Below, one piece after another: positions 25,286-34,287 of a DNA stretch of 64,000 nucleotides; the first letter of the stretch is position 1, and each line of letters opens with the position of its first letter. Location: assembly GCF_000277125.1 (NCBI RefSeq), contig NC_016946.1, positions 372,001 to 436,000 of the forward strand, in the 5' to 3' direction. The position numbers and the translations under genes are program-made. The DNA comes from Mycobacterium intracellulare ATCC 13950. Its GTDB lineage: Bacteria; Actinomycetota; Actinomycetes; Mycobacteriales; Mycobacteriaceae. The notes under the pieces were generated by a model. It was given only the letters and a program-made list of their open reading frames with translations. It ran no database searches and was not told where the DNA came from.

Positions 25286-27718
25286 TTACGGCGGCGGCGC
25301 ACCGGGCGGGGCCGGCGGTGGCGGCGCCATCAACGGGATGGTGATCGGCGGCAGCCCCGGAATCTCGACGACCTGCGAGCCGACCGGCACCGGCGCCCCT
25401 TCGGGCGGCGGCGGCGGGGCGGGCGGGATGCCGTTGCTGACCTGAATGGTGATGATCGAGCCCGGAATCGTCGCGCCGCTCGGTGTCGTGCCGACCACCT
25501 CGCCCTGCTTCGCGCTGCTGTTGACGAAGTTGTTCTGGTCGGCGACCTGGAAGCCGGCCTCCTTGATGCGCGCGCGTGCCGCGTCGATGTCCAGGCCCGC
25601 CACGCTCGGCACCCGCGACCCGGGGGAGCCGTCGACGTAGCGCGGGTCGGTGGGCGGCAGTTGCACCGGGCCGAAGTTGGTGGCGATCGGTTTCATCGCG
25701 GTGAACCACGTGCGCGCGGGCTCGTTACCGCCGTAGAGGTCGCCCTCGCCGCAGTGCCGCAACGGGGACGAACACAAGTCCGTGGGGTTGGTGGAGTCGT
25801 CGTAGATGTAGTTGGCCGCCGCGTAGTGGTTGGTGAATCCGACGAAGCCCGAGGAGCGGTGGGCTTCGGTGGTGCCCGTCTTACCGGACATCGGCAGGTC
25901 CCAGCCCGCCGCGCCGGCCGAACCGGACGCCGTGCCGCCGCCCAACGCGTCCTTGCTCATCGCGTTGGCCAGTGTGTTGGCCAGCCCCTCGGGGACCACC
26001 TGATCGCAGGTCTCGGTCGTCACCGCGACTTCGTTGCCCTTGCGGTCGACCACCTTGTCGATCGGGTTCGGCGGGCACCAGGTGCCGCCCGAGGCGAGCG
26101 TGGCCGCGACGTTGGACAGCTCCAGCGCGTTCACCTCGATCGGGCCCAGGGTGAACGATCCGATGTTCTGCCGTTTGACGAAGTCGGCGAGGCTCTCGTT
26201 GCTGTCGGGGTTGTAGTCGCGGGCGGTGCCGGGGTCGGCGTAGGACCGCAGCCCGAGTTTGATCGCCATGTCCACCGTGCGCGTCACCCCGACCTGCTGG
26301 ATCAGCTTGGCGAACGCGGTGTTGGGTGAGGTGGCCAACGCGTCGGTCACGTTCATCGACCCGCGGTAGTTACCGGCGTTGACCACGCACCAGTTGTCCT
26401 TCGGGCAGCCCTTGGCCCCGCCGCTACCCATGCCCTTGGCCTGGAACCGGCCGGGCACCTCGAGGGTGGCGTTGATGCCCATCCCCATGTCCAGGGCCGC
26501 GGCCGTGGTGAAGATCTTGAAGACGGATCCCGCGCCGTCGCCGACCAGGGAGAAGGGTTGCGGGCGCATGGTCTGACCGGCGTCGACGTCCAGCCCGTAG
26601 GTGCGGTTGCTGGCCATCGCCATCACCTTGTGCGACGTCTTGCCGGGCTGGATCACGCTCATCACGCTCGAGATGCCCGGCAGCGTCGGGCTGGCGAACT
26701 TGTCGATGGCCGCCTTGACCGGCAGCTGCACGTCCGGGTCCAACGTCGTCTTGATCAGATAGCCGCCCCGGGCCACCTGTTCCTTGCTGATCCCGGCCCG
26801 GGAGAGGTACTCCTGCACGTAGTCGCAGAAGAACGCCCGATCGCCCGCCGCGATGCAGCCGCGGGGCAACTCGTTGGGCTGCGGCAGGATGCCCAGCGGC
26901 GCGGCCTTGGCGGCCTGCAGCGCCTCGGCCTCCTGCGGGATGTTCTCGATCATGGTGTCCAGCACCAGGTTCCGCCGCGCGAGAGCGCCCTCGGGGTTGG
27001 TGTACGGGTTGAGCGCGCTGGTCGATTGCACCATGCCCGCCAGCAGCGCCGCCTGCTGCCAGTTCAGGTCGGAGGCGTTGATGCCGAAGTAGGTCTGGGC
27101 GGCGTCCTGCACGCCGAACGAGTTGTTGCCGAACGAGACCAGGTTCAGATACCGCGTCAGGATCTCGGGCTTGGTGAAGGTCTTGTCCAGCGTCAGCGCC
27201 ATCCGGATCTCGCGCAGCTTGCGCGCCGGGGTGGTTTCCACCGCCGCGCGCTTCTCCGCGTCGGTCTTCGCGGTGACCAGCAGCTGGTAGTTCTTGATGT
27301 ACTGCTGCTCGATGGTCGACCCGCCGCGCGTGTCCACGTCACCGCGCGCGTAGCCCGCCAGCCCGGTCAGGGTGCCCTTCCAGTCCACCCCGTTGTGGTC
27401 GGCGAACCGCTTGTCCTCGATGGAGACGATCGCCAGCTTCATCGTGTTGGCGATCTTGTCGCTGGGCACCTCGAACCGGCGCTGCGAATACAGCCACGCG
27501 ATGGTGTTGCCCTTGGCGTCGACCATCGTCGTCACCGCCGGCACCTCGCCCTCGAGCAGCTGCGCGGAGCCGTTGGCGACCACTTCGGAGGCCCGATTGG
27601 ACACCAGCCCTATGCCGCCGGCGACGGGAAACAGGAGCGCGGTGGCGACGACGCTGGCCAACAAACAGAACCCCGCGAGCTTCAAGATCGTGAGCGCGGC
27701 CGGGGGGCGGTCTGACAT
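25286..27718 (-). CDS. ponA2: Bifunctional class A penicillin-binding protein PonA2
   Basis: An 810-aa class A PBP, the same length as M. tuberculosis PonA2. A short cytoplasmic tail and a membrane helix (about 10-32) precede the GT51 transglycosylase (IEDKRFADHNGVDWKG and RGGSTIEQQYIKN), then the transpeptidase with GSVFKI (SxxK nucleophile Ser), SPNTAF (SxN) and SGKTGTT (KTG), and a C-terminal PASTA domain (about 700-765) before a Pro-rich tail. It polymerises and cross-links peptidoglycan; PonA2 is linked to adaptation to hypoxia and stress. It is divergent from whiB4 and first in a three-gene operon. Confidence 0.97.
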   Translation of the reverse strand: MSDRPPAALTILKLAGFCLLASVVATALLFPVAGGIGLVSNRASEVVANGSAQLLEGEVPAVTTMVDAKGNTIAWLYSQRRFEVPSDKIANTMKLAIVSIEDKRFADHNGVDWKGTLTGLAGYARGDVDTRGGSTIEQQYIKNYQLLVTAKTDAEKRAAVETTPARKLREIRMALTLDKTFTKPEILTRYLNLVSFGNNSFGVQDAAQTYFGINASDLNWQQAALLAGMVQSTSALNPYTNPEGALARRNLVLDTMIENIPQEAEALQAAKAAPLGILPQPNELPRGCIAAGDRAFFCDYVQEYLSRAGISKEQVARGGYLIKTTLDPDVQLPVKAAIDKFASPTLPGISSVMSVIQPGKTSHKVMAMASNRTYGLDVDAGQTMRPQPFSLVGDGAGSVFKIFTTAAALDMGMGINATLEVPGRFQAKGMGSGGAKGCPKDNWCVVNAGNYRGSMNVTDALATSPNTAFAKLIQQVGVTRTVDMAIKLGLRSYADPGTARDYNPDSNESLADFVKRQNIGSFTLGPIEVNALELSNVAATLASGGTWCPPNPIDKVVDRKGNEVAVTTETCDQVVPEGLANTLANAMSKDALGGGTASGSAGAAGWDLPMSGKTGTTEAHRSSGFVGFTNHYAAANYIYDDSTNPTDLCSSPLRHCGEGDLYGGNEPARTWFTAMKPIATNFGPVQLPPTDPRYVDGSPGSRVPSVAGLDIDAARARIKEAGFQVADQNNFVNSSAKQGEVVGTTPSGATIPGSIITIQVSNGIPPAPPPPPEGAPVPVGSQVVEIPGLPPITIPLMAPPPPAPPGAPPP

Positions 27719-27921
27719 GGGTACTACAGTAGCGGCCCCCAGTCACGCCGCCACGCTGCAACTTCGCCCAAAAATTTCGGCGCCCGGGCCCCTCGGGTGC
27801 GCACCGAGAATTTGCGATTGCGTCACAGGTCAGACGGGTAGCCCAGTGTGCAAGATCACTTTCCCGCCGGATTTTTTGGACGAGACGGCACGCTCGTCCC
27901 AAAAAAAGCGTTATCGGACTG

Positions 27922-27951
27922 TTGCGCAATTGGCACCTGACCACCTAACTT
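27922..27951 (+). promoter_or_regulatory. Putative whiB4 promoter
   Basis: TTGCGC (27922-27927) and TAACTT (27946-27951) are separated by 18 bp and resemble mycobacterial SigA -35 and TANNNT -10 elements. Start of transcription near 27958 would give a 5' leader of about 113 nt for whiB4. Confidence 0.4.
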
Positions 27952-28036
27952 AGACACACGGTGAGATTCAGGTAACACCGATGTACATGGTGAGGCGTAG
28001 ATCGCAGGGTTGGATCTGCACCCAAGGAGGGCGGCC

Positions 28037-28054
28037 GTGACGGGCGGCCGGTAG
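28037..28054 (+). other. Five-codon upstream reading frame in the whiB4 leader
   Basis: GTG ACG GGC GGC CGG TAG (28037-28054) is preceded by a near-perfect Shine-Dalgarno AAGGAGG (28024-28030) at 6-bp spacing. It ends 16 bp before the whiB4 GTG, and the whiB4 ribosome-binding site (GGGAAAGGGAA) follows the stop directly. Translation of this minimal frame could gate whiB4 expression. It could also be chance. Confidence 0.4.
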
Positions 28055-28070
28055 GGAAAGGGAACGATTC

Positions 28071-28421
28071 GTGTCACCAATACGGCCGGCGGCGCGTAGG
28101 ACAAACATCGCAGCCGCACAAGGTGTACTCCGCAGCGTCGATGCTGAAGAACGGATCGCTTGGGTCTCGAAGGCGCTCTGCCGCACGACCGATCCCGACG
28201 AACTGTTTGTCCGTGGCGCGGCCCAGCGCAAGGCGGCAGTGATCTGCCGGCACTGCCCGGTGATGCAGGAATGCGCGGCAGACGCGCTGGACAACAAGGT
28301 CGAGTTCGGGGTGTGGGGCGGCATGACCGAGCGGCAACGCCGCGCGCTGCTCAAGCAGCACCCCGAGGTGGTGTCCTGGGCGGACTTCTTCGACAAGAGC
28401 AGAAGCCGCACCGCGGGCTGA
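28071..28421 (+). CDS. whiB4: WhiB-family iron-sulfur redox regulator WhiB4
   Basis: A 116-aa WhiB protein. Four cluster ligands are present (Cys in SKALCRT, then CRHCPVMQEC), followed by FGVWGGMTE and a basic C-terminal DNA-contact region (RQRRALLKQHPE). WhiB4 in M. tuberculosis senses oxygen and oxidative stress through its 4Fe-4S cluster and condenses or represses DNA when oxidised. GTG at 28071 follows GGGAAAGGGAA. It is divergent from ponA2 and convergent with bagB, with only 12 bp between stops. Confidence 0.96.
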   Translation: MSPIRPAARRTNIAAAQGVLRSVDAEERIAWVSKALCRTTDPDELFVRGAAQRKAAVICRHCPVMQECAADALDNKVEFGVWGGMTERQRRALLKQHPEVVSWADFFDKSRSRTAG

Positions 28422-28433
28422 CCGAGTGGGGCC

Positions 28434-29564
28434 CTAGGCGACCGACGTGATCTGGTCGGCGAGGGCCCGCAGCGCTTCCAGATCCGACACGTCAAACGGC
28501 AGCGAAGGAACGCCGATGACCGGCACGTGCGGATTGGCTCCGGTGAATCGGGAGAGCAATCTGACTTCCCGCTTGGCGGTCTGCGCGCGGTCGGCATGAA
28601 TCCGCAGCACGGCCGCGGCCAGCGACGCGGCTTCGGAATCGGTGTCGTGCTCCAGCATCTCGGTGGCGTCGATCGCCCGCTCGGCCGGTAGCGAGCACAA
28701 CGTCGGATGCGTGCGGTTCAAGACCAGCCCGGCGAGCGGCATGCCTTCCTGCGACAGCCGGTCGACGAAGAAGGACGCCTCGCGCAACGCGTCGGGCTCG
28801 GCCGCCGACACCACGACGAATTGCGTGCCACGCCTTTTCAGCAGCGCGTACGTGCGGTCCGCCTTTTCCCGGAAGCCGCCGAAGGTGGCGTCCAGCGATT
28901 GCACGAACGCGGCGGCGTCGCCGAGCATCTGTGAGCCCAGGATGGTCGACATTGCCTTCATGGCCAAACCCATTGCGCCGGTGACCAACCGGCCGATGCC
29001 GCGGCCCGGCGCCAGCAGCAGCCGCCACAACCGGCTGTCCATGAAGCTGCCCAGCCGCTTCGGCGCGTCCAGGAAGTCCAGCGCGTTGCGCGACGGCGGG
29101 GTGTCGACGACCACCAGGTCCCAGCGATCCTCGGCCAGCAGCTGGCCAAGCTTCTCCATCGCCATGTATTCCTGCGTGCCCGCAAGCGAACTGGCGACGG
29201 TCTGATAGAACTGGTTGTCCAGAATCGCTTGTGCGCGACCGGGTCCGGAGTATTGGACCACCATTTCGTCGAAGGTGCGACGCATGTCGAGCATCATCGC
29301 GTGCAGCTCGCCTTCAACCTCCGCCGCCAGCGGGACGCGCTGCGGCGTGTTGCCGAGGTCGTTGACCCCCAGCGCCTGGGCCAGCCGCTTGGCCGGATCG
29401 ATCGTCAAGACGCAGACGTTGCGGCCGTATTCGGCGGCGCGCAGGGCGATCGCGGCCGCGGTGGTCGTCTTGCCCACGCCGCCCGCGCCGCAGCACACCA
29501 CCACCCGGTTCGACGTGTCGGCCAGGATAGCGGCCATATCAAGCGGTTTCGGCGTGGTGCTCAT
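28434..29564 (-). CDS. bagB: Get3/ArsA-like ATPase BagB
   Basis: A 376-aa P-loop ATPase of the ArsA/Get3 family, syntenic with Rv3680. Walker A is [33 protein letters not shown] is the switch II/DTPPS region; LVLNRTHP supplies base specificity. It is the partner of the next-upstream ATPase, and the M. tuberculosis pair Rv3679-Rv3680 forms a heteromeric Get3-like complex connected to cell-envelope sensitivity. Its ATG overlaps the bagA stop (ATGA), so the two are coupled. No arsenite-binding cysteines of true ArsA are evident. Confidence 0.93.
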   Translation of the reverse strand: MSTTPKPLDMAAILADTSNRVVVCCGAGGVGKTTTAAAIALRAAEYGRNVCVLTIDPAKRLAQALGVNDLGNTPQRVPLAAEVEGELHAMMLDMRRTFDEMVVQYSGPGRAQAILDNQFYQTVASSLAGTQEYMAMEKLGQLLAEDRWDLVVVDTPPSRNALDFLDAPKRLGSFMDSRLWRLLLAPGRGIGRLVTGAMGLAMKAMSTILGSQMLGDAAAFVQSLDATFGGFREKADRTYALLKRRGTQFVVVSAAEPDALREASFFVDRLSQEGMPLAGLVLNRTHPTLCSLPAERAIDATEMLEHDTDSEAASLAAAVLRIHADRAQTAKREVRLLSRFTGANPHVPVIGVPSLPFDVSDLEALRALADQITSVA

Positions 29565-30580
29565 CGAACTCCCTGCTGTGCAAGCGATTCCGACAGTTCG
29601 TAAAGGCTGCCCAAATCGACCCCGTCGGAGATCGCCGGAAGTTGCAGCCGCGGGACCTTCAGCGCGTCGAGCTGTTGCGCGATCTCGGAGCGGGTGGCGA
29701 TCACGGTCGCGTGCTCGATGGTCTCGGTCAACAGGCCGGCGAAGTCGTTGTCGTTCAACGTGATTCCGGACTTTTCCAGCCCGGCCCGCACCGAGTCGGC
29801 GTCGACGTCCCCCTCGGCGGCCTTCGCCAGATCGGCCGGTTGCAGGTAGGAGGGGATGTTGCGGTTGACGATCACGCTGCCGATCGGCAGCTGCATGTCG
29901 GCGAGCTCCTCGATGGCCTCGAGCGTTTCCTGGACGGGCAGCGCCTCCAGCAGGGTGACCAGGTGAATGGCGGTCTGCTCGGAGTGCAGCAGCTTCACGA
30001 CGCCGTCGGCCTGCGAGTGCACGGGGCCGCCCTTGGCCAGATCGGAGACGGCCTTGGTGACATCGAGAAACCGCGCGATCCGGCCCGTCGGGGGCGCGTC
30101 GACGACGATCGCGTCATACACCGGGAGCCGGTTCTTGTCGACGCGGATCACCGTCTCTTTGATCTTCCCGGTGAGCAGCACGTCGCGCAGGCCGGGCGCG
30201 ATGGTCGTCGCGAACTCGATCGCACCGATGCGGCGCATCGCGCGGCCCGCGATGCCCAGGTTGTAGAACATGTCGAGGTATTCCAGGAATGCGGCCTCGA
30301 TGTCGATCGCCAGGGCGTTGACCTGACCGCCGCGTTCGGCGGTCGCGATCTTCACCTCCTGATAGGGCAGGGGTGGGACGTCGAAGAGTTGCGCAATCCC
30401 TTGGCGGCCCTCGACTTCCACGAGGAGGACTTTGCGGCCGCCGGCCGCCAGCGTGAGCGCCAGCGCCGCCGCGATCGTCGACTTGCCGGTACCGCCTTTG
30501 CCGGTCACAAAATGCAAGCGGGCCTTGGTCAGGCGCGCCGGCCAGCCGACGGCGCTGCCGCCGCTCGATGTGGTTGCCAC
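29561..30580 (-). CDS. bagA: Get3/ArsA-like ATPase BagA
   Basis: A 339-aa ATPase syntenic with Rv3679. Walker A is [19 protein letters not shown] at about residue 24; [17 protein letters not shown] is the switch II region; [11 protein letters not shown] follows. Get3 in eukaryotes inserts tail-anchored membrane proteins; in mycobacteria the equivalent role is not established. It starts an operon with bagB. The ATG at 30580 has a Ser/Gly-rich leader of about 14 residues before the first strand. Confidence 0.93.
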   Translation of the reverse strand: MATTSSGGSAVGWPARLTKARLHFVTGKGGTGKSTIAAALALTLAAGGRKVLLVEVEGRQGIAQLFDVPPLPYQEVKIATAERGGQVNALAIDIEAAFLEYLDMFYNLGIAGRAMRRIGAIEFATTIAPGLRDVLLTGKIKETVIRVDKNRLPVYDAIVVDAPPTGRIARFLDVTKAVSDLAKGGPVHSQADGVVKLLHSEQTAIHLVTLLEALPVQETLEAIEELADMQLPIGSVIVNRNIPSYLQPADLAKAAEGDVDADSVRAGLEKSGITLNDNDFAGLLTETIEHATVIATRSEIAQQLDALKVPRLQLPAISDGVDLGSLYELSESLAQQGVR

Positions 30581-30643
30581 CTTCGCATGCTAGCCCGGCC
30601 GGGCTGGCCGGAGCGGTTCACCTCCGACCGATAAGCTCGCCGC

Positions 30644-30805
30644 ATGAGCCAACCGACCGCCTGGGAGTACGTCACCGTCCCGTTGCTGACGCACGCCACC
30701 AAACAGATCCTCGACCAGTGGGGCGCCGACGGCTGGGAGCTGGTGTCCGTGCTGAACGGCCCGACCGGCGAACAGCACGTCGCCTACCTCAAGCGCCCCA
30801 AGTAG
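30644..30805 (+). CDS. Small DUF4177 protein (Rv3678A-like)
   Basis: A 53-aa protein starting MSQPTAWEYVTVPLL and ending YLKRPK. The pattern WEYVTVPLL, then a central helix, then GWELVSVLN and a final strand is the DUF4177 fold. Its stop lies two bases before the ATG of the RidA gene, so the two are co-translated. Function is unknown. Confidence 0.85.
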   Translation: MSQPTAWEYVTVPLLTHATKQILDQWGADGWELVSVLNGPTGEQHVAYLKRPK

Positions 30806-30807
30806 AG

Positions 30808-31275
30808 ATGAGCGCCCAGCCTTCCTGGAAGGCCCGACTGGCCGAGCTCGATCTCGCGCTGCCGGAGGTGGTCGCGCCCCTGGCCTCCTATGTGCCGGCG
30901 GTGCGCACGGGCGACCTGGTCTACACTGCCGGCCAGCTGCCGATGCGGGCCGGGAAGCTGGCGGGCACCGGCAAGCTGGGCGCGGAGGTCACCCCGGACG
31001 AGGGCAAGGCGCTGGCGCGGATCTGCGCGCTCAACGCGTTGGCGGCGGTCGATTCCCTGGTGGGCATCGACTCGGTGACCCGGGTGGTGAAGGTGGTCGG
31101 CTTCGTCGCATCGGCTCCCGGGTTCAATGGCCAGCCCAGCGTCATCAACGGGGCCTCCGACCTGCTCGGCGAGGTCTTCGGCGACCGGGGCGCGCACGCG
31201 CGCTCGGCGGTCGGCGTCTCCGAGCTGCCACTGGACGCGCCGGTGGAAGTGGAGCTGATCGTCGAGGTCGGCTGA
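30808..31275 (+). CDS. RidA/YjgF family protein, Rv3678c-like
   Basis: A 155-aa protein of the RidA family. GDLVYTAGQLPM, NALAAVDSLVGIDSVTRVVKVVGFVAS and the C-terminal RSAVGVSELPLDAPVEVELIVEV are the usual strands and trimer-interface motifs. Canonical RidA hydrolyses reactive enamines or imines and has an Arg in the active site (RSAVGV here). Members with this longer N terminus are less well characterised. It sits between DUF4177 and the MBL-fold gene in one tight operon. Confidence 0.9.
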   Translation: MSAQPSWKARLAELDLALPEVVAPLASYVPAVRTGDLVYTAGQLPMRAGKLAGTGKLGAEVTPDEGKALARICALNALAAVDSLVGIDSVTRVVKVVGFVASAPGFNGQPSVINGASDLLGEVFGDRGAHARSAVGVSELPLDAPVEVELIVEVG

Positions 31276-31280
31276 CGGTC

Positions 31281-32072
31281 GTGACCGAGGTTGCCGAGCC
31301 GCCGACTCACCCCGCATACGGCAGGTTGCGGGCGGTCACCGACACGGTCTCGGTCCTGTTGGCCGACAACCCGGGCCTGATGACGCTGGAGGGCACCAAC
31401 ACCTGGGTGCTGCGCGGCCCGCGGAGCGACGAGCTGGTCATCGTGGATCCCGGCCCCGACGACGACGAGCACATCGCGAGGGTCGCCGCGCTGGGGCGCA
31501 TCGGTTTGGTGCTGATCAGCCACCGGCACGGCGACCACACCGACGGCATCGACAAGCTCGTCGAGCGCACCGGCGCGACGGTCCGGTCGGCGGGCAGTGG
31601 CTTTCTGCGTGGGCTGGGTGGCGAGCTGGTCGACGGCGAGGTCATCGATGCGGCCGGACTCAGGATCAAGGTCATGGCCACCCCCGGCCACACCGCCGAT
31701 TCGCTGTCCTTCGTCCTCGACGATGCCGTGCTGACCGCCGATACGATCCTGGGCCGCGGCACCACGGTGATGGACTCCGAAGACGGCAGTCTCACCGACT
31801 ATTTGGAATCGCTGCACCGGTTGCGGGGGCTGGGCCGCCGCGCCGCGCTGCCCGGGCACGGGCCGGAGCTGTCCGACCTGGAGGCCGTCGCGCGCGGATA
31901 CATCGCGCACCGGCATGAGCGGCTGGAGCAGGTGCGATCCGCGCTGCGCGAGCTCGGCGAGGACGCGGGGGCCCGCCAGATCGTCGAGCACGTCTACGTC
32001 GACGTCGACGAGAAGCTGTGGGATGCCGCCGAATGGTCGGTGCAGGTGCAGCTGAACCACCTGCGCGGCTAG
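31281..32072 (+). CDS. Metallo-beta-lactamase fold hydrolase, Rv3677c-like
   Basis: A 263-aa MBL-fold protein with metal motif SHRHGDHTDG, the second ligand in TPGHTADSL, an Asp in LTADTIL, and His in LPGHGPEL. It also contains a C-terminal winged-helix-like region (RQIVEHVYVDV) as in LACTB2-like hydrolases, which act on RNA or thioesters. It follows the RidA gene after 5 bp, with a GTG start. Substrate unknown. Confidence 0.92.
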   Translation: MTEVAEPPTHPAYGRLRAVTDTVSVLLADNPGLMTLEGTNTWVLRGPRSDELVIVDPGPDDDEHIARVAALGRIGLVLISHRHGDHTDGIDKLVERTGATVRSAGSGFLRGLGGELVDGEVIDAAGLRIKVMATPGHTADSLSFVLDDAVLTADTILGRGTTVMDSEDGSLTDYLESLHRLRGLGRRAALPGHGPELSDLEAVARGYIAHRHERLEQVRSALRELGEDAGARQIVEHVYVDVDEKLWDAAEWSVQVQLNHLRG

Positions 32073-32163
32073 CGCGGAGTCGCCCGGCGAGCGTTCGCGA
32101 GCGTAACGCCATTGCGAAATTGAGCGCCGCAAATTGCAGCCACGAAGCGCTCGCAGACCAGGA

Positions 32164-32253
32164 TTGCGCGCGCGCTTCGCGCGCGCTTACCTCGCTCGGG
32201 GTGGGATTCTCGCTCGGTTGCGCCCGCGCTTCGCGCGCGCTTACCTCGCTCGG
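32164..32253. repeat. Duplicated 36-bp hairpin element overlapping the 3' end of crp
   Basis: Two copies of a 36-bp sequence (32164-32199 and 32218-32253) differ at one base and share the last 29 bases exactly. Each contains a GC-alternating palindrome (GCGCGCTTCGCGCGC) able to fold as a hairpin. The second copy encodes the last residues and stop of Crp; the first lies free between crp and the convergent MBL gene. It could serve as a terminator for both directions. Confidence 0.75.
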
Positions 32254-32915
32254 CGCGCGAGCCTCTCGGAGTCGGAGATCAGCACGCTCTTGCCCTCGAG
32301 GCGGATCCAGCCGCGGTGGGCGAAGTCGGCCAGCGCCTTGTTCACCGTCTCGCGGGAAGCCCCCACCAGCTGGGCGATCTCCTCCTGCGTCAGGTCGTGG
32401 GTGACCCGCATGGCGCCACCTTCCTGGGTGCCGAAACGCTGGGCGAGCTGCAGCAGCTGCTTGGCCACCCGGCCGGGCACGTCGGTGAAGATGAGGTCGG
32501 CCAGGTTGTTGTTGGTGCGGCGCAGCCGTCGGGCCAGCACCCGCAACAACTGCTCGGCGATCTCGGGGCGATCGGCGATCCACGCCCGCAGCGCGTCGCG
32601 GTCCATCGACACCGCACGCACCTCGGTGATGGTGGTGGCGCTGGAAGTCCGCGGACCCGGGTCGAAGATCGACAATTCGCCGAACATGTCCGACGGGCCC
32701 ATGATCGTCAGCAGGTTCTCGCGTCCATCGGGCGAGCGGCGACCGATCTTCACCTTCCCCGCGACGATGATGTAGAGCCGATCCCCCGGTTCCCCCTCAG
32801 CGAAGACTGTGTGTCCGCGGGGGAAGTCGACGGGTTGCAGCTGCTTGGTCAGCGCCGTGACCGCGCCGGGCTCAACCCCTTGGAAGATTCCTGCCCTTGC
32901 CAGGATCTCGTCCAC
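32241..32915 (-). CDS. crp: cAMP receptor protein, CRP/FNR family regulator
   Basis: A 224-aa protein, the same length as M. tuberculosis Crp (Rv3676). The cyclic-nucleotide domain (about 20-115) contains the phosphate-binding [19 protein letters not shown], then the dimer helix ([18 protein letters not shown]) and a C-terminal winged helix ([24 protein letters not shown]). It controls many genes in response to cAMP; an adenylate cyclase lies at the other end of this window. Its 3' end overlaps a duplicated hairpin element. No clear TGTGA-N6-TCACA operator is seen nearby. Confidence 0.97.
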   Translation of the reverse strand: MDEILARAGIFQGVEPGAVTALTKQLQPVDFPRGHTVFAEGEPGDRLYIIVAGKVKIGRRSPDGRENLLTIMGPSDMFGELSIFDPGPRTSSATTITEVRAVSMDRDALRAWIADRPEIAEQLLRVLARRLRRTNNNLADLIFTDVPGRVAKQLLQLAQRFGTQEGGAMRVTHDLTQEEIAQLVGASRETVNKALADFAHRGWIRLEGKSVLISDSERLARRAR

Positions 32916-33018
32916 GTTGCCTCTTCAACTTTCCCAGAAAATTAATGTATACGGGCAGGCTGATCCCTTGCTCGCGTGACGAGTCTAGAGGAACGCCATT
33001 GTGTCTAACGTGCCAACG

Positions 33019-33414
33019 CTACACACGATTGGCGTGTCGAGGTGCCCTAAATTGCGGATTGACGTGCGAATGGCCGTGGATTCGCGTTGGCAGGGTCATC
33101 TCGTCGCGGTCGACGAAGCCGACGGCGAATGACGGCGCGGCGTGGCGCGGCCCGTCGTTGCGCCCCGTCAACGCGGGGCCGGGCAGCTGCCGGGCCTCGC
33201 GTCGATGCAGGTATTCGAGCGCCTCGGGCATGCCCTCGGCGGCCAGCGTGCGCATGTCGACACCGCCGGCGCGTTCGAGAAATTCGTCGACATCGGCCAC
33301 CGCCAGGGGGGCACGGGTGAGCTCGGATTCGAGCCGCCCCAGACCCAGCGCCGCGAGCATCAGCAGCACCGGAACCCCGGCCACCAGCAACCATGACACA
33401 CGAAGAGTAAACAT
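33019..33414 (-). CDS. Small membrane protein, Rv3675-like
   Basis: A 131-aa protein with one N-terminal membrane segment (about 6-24, VSWLLVAGVPVLLMLAALGL) and an extracytoplasmic or cytoplasmic polar domain. It is upstream of crp on the same strand, about 100 bp before the crp start, so crp has its own promoter region or follows in a short operon. The region around DVDEFLERAGGVDM looks helical. No function is assigned to the M. tuberculosis homologue. Confidence 0.8.
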   Translation of the reverse strand: MFTLRVSWLLVAGVPVLLMLAALGLGRLESELTRAPLAVADVDEFLERAGGVDMRTLAAEGMPEALEYLHRREARQLPGPALTGRNDGPRHAAPSFAVGFVDRDEMTLPTRIHGHSHVNPQFRAPRHANRV

Positions 33415-33470
33415 GGCCTTGCATCAACACGAGGTCTCGGCGAGATCACGAAATCAGTACTCTGTCGTAG

Positions 33471-34268
33471 GTGACAGTGGCAAAGTCGTCCGGGCGTTCG
33501 AAATCGACGCCGGCCCAGCCCGATGGCGTCGACGCGGGGCGCTGGTCGCAGGAATCCCGAGTGGCCCTGGTGCGACGGGCGCGGCGGATGAATCGTGCGC
33601 TGGCACAAGCGTTTCCGGATGCGCACTGCGAGCTGGACTTCACCACGCCGCTGGAACTGACCGTCGCCACCATCCTGTCTGCGCAGAGCACCGACAAGCG
33701 GGTCAATCTGACGACGCCGGCGCTGTTCAAGCGGTATCCGTCGGCGCTGGATTACGCCCAAGCCGACCGCGCCGAACTGGAAAACCTGATCCGCCCGACC
33801 GGGTTCTTCCGCAATAAGGCGTCCTCGCTGATCGGCCTGGGGCAGGCCCTGGTCGAACGGTTCGACGGCGAGGTGCCGCCGACGATGGCCGAACTGGTCA
33901 CCCTGCCCGGCGTGGGCCGCAAGACCGCCAACGTCATCCTGGGCAACGCCTTCGGGATCCCCGGCATCACCGTCGACACCCATTTCGCGCGGCTCGTGCA
34001 CCGGTGGCGCTGGACCACGGACAAGGACCCGGTCAAAATCGAGCACTCGGTCGGCGAGCTCATCGAGCGTAGCGAGTGGACGATGCTGAGCCACCGGGTG
34101 ATCTTCCACGGCCGCCGGGTGTGCCACGCGCGCAAACCCGCATGCGGCGTCTGCCTGATCGCCAAGGATTGCCCCTCCTTCGGGCTGGGTCCCACCGAGG
34201 CGCCGCTGGCCGCGCCGCTGGTGAAGGGCCCGGAAACCGAGCACCTGCTGGCGCTGGCCGGGCTCTAA
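33471..34268 (+). CDS. nth: Endonuclease III
   Basis: A 265-aa base-excision DNA glycosylase/AP lyase. The helix-hairpin-helix is [14 protein letters not shown], the catalytic Lys lies in [12 protein letters not shown], the catalytic Asp in [10 protein letters not shown], and the C-terminal 4Fe-4S site is C-X6-C-X2-C-X5-C in [17 protein letters not shown]. It removes oxidised pyrimidines. The start GTG at 33471 is followed two codons later by another GTG. It begins a four-gene run with the TlpA-like, NUDIX and marP genes. Confidence 0.96.
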   Translation: MTVAKSSGRSKSTPAQPDGVDAGRWSQESRVALVRRARRMNRALAQAFPDAHCELDFTTPLELTVATILSAQSTDKRVNLTTPALFKRYPSALDYAQADRAELENLIRPTGFFRNKASSLIGLGQALVERFDGEVPPTMAELVTLPGVGRKTANVILGNAFGIPGITVDTHFARLVHRWRWTTDKDPVKIEHSVGELIERSEWTMLSHRVIFHGRRVCHARKPACGVCLIAKDCPSFGLGPTEAPLAAPLVKGPETEHLLALAGL

Positions 34269-34287
34269 GCACCCGGGGCAGGAGACG

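Larger units (their letters stand above)
27719..28070. other. ponA2-whiB4 divergent regulatory region
   Basis: This 352-bp stretch is clearly less GC-rich in its middle (an A7 run at 27901) than the neighbouring genes. It holds the promoters of ponA2 and whiB4, a likely whiB4 promoter and a five-codon leader reading frame, described separately. No other gene is apparent. Confidence 0.6.

Noticed and set aside
24227..26329. A 700-codon plus-strand frame opposite cds1, the phosphoesterase and ponA2
   Set aside because: It runs across three real genes and the boundaries between them; no motif supports it.
33019..33040. ACACG-N5-CGTGT palindrome as a Crp operator
   Set aside because: It does not match the TGTGA-N6-TCACA pattern and lies inside the end of the Rv3675-like gene, over 100 bp from the crp start.
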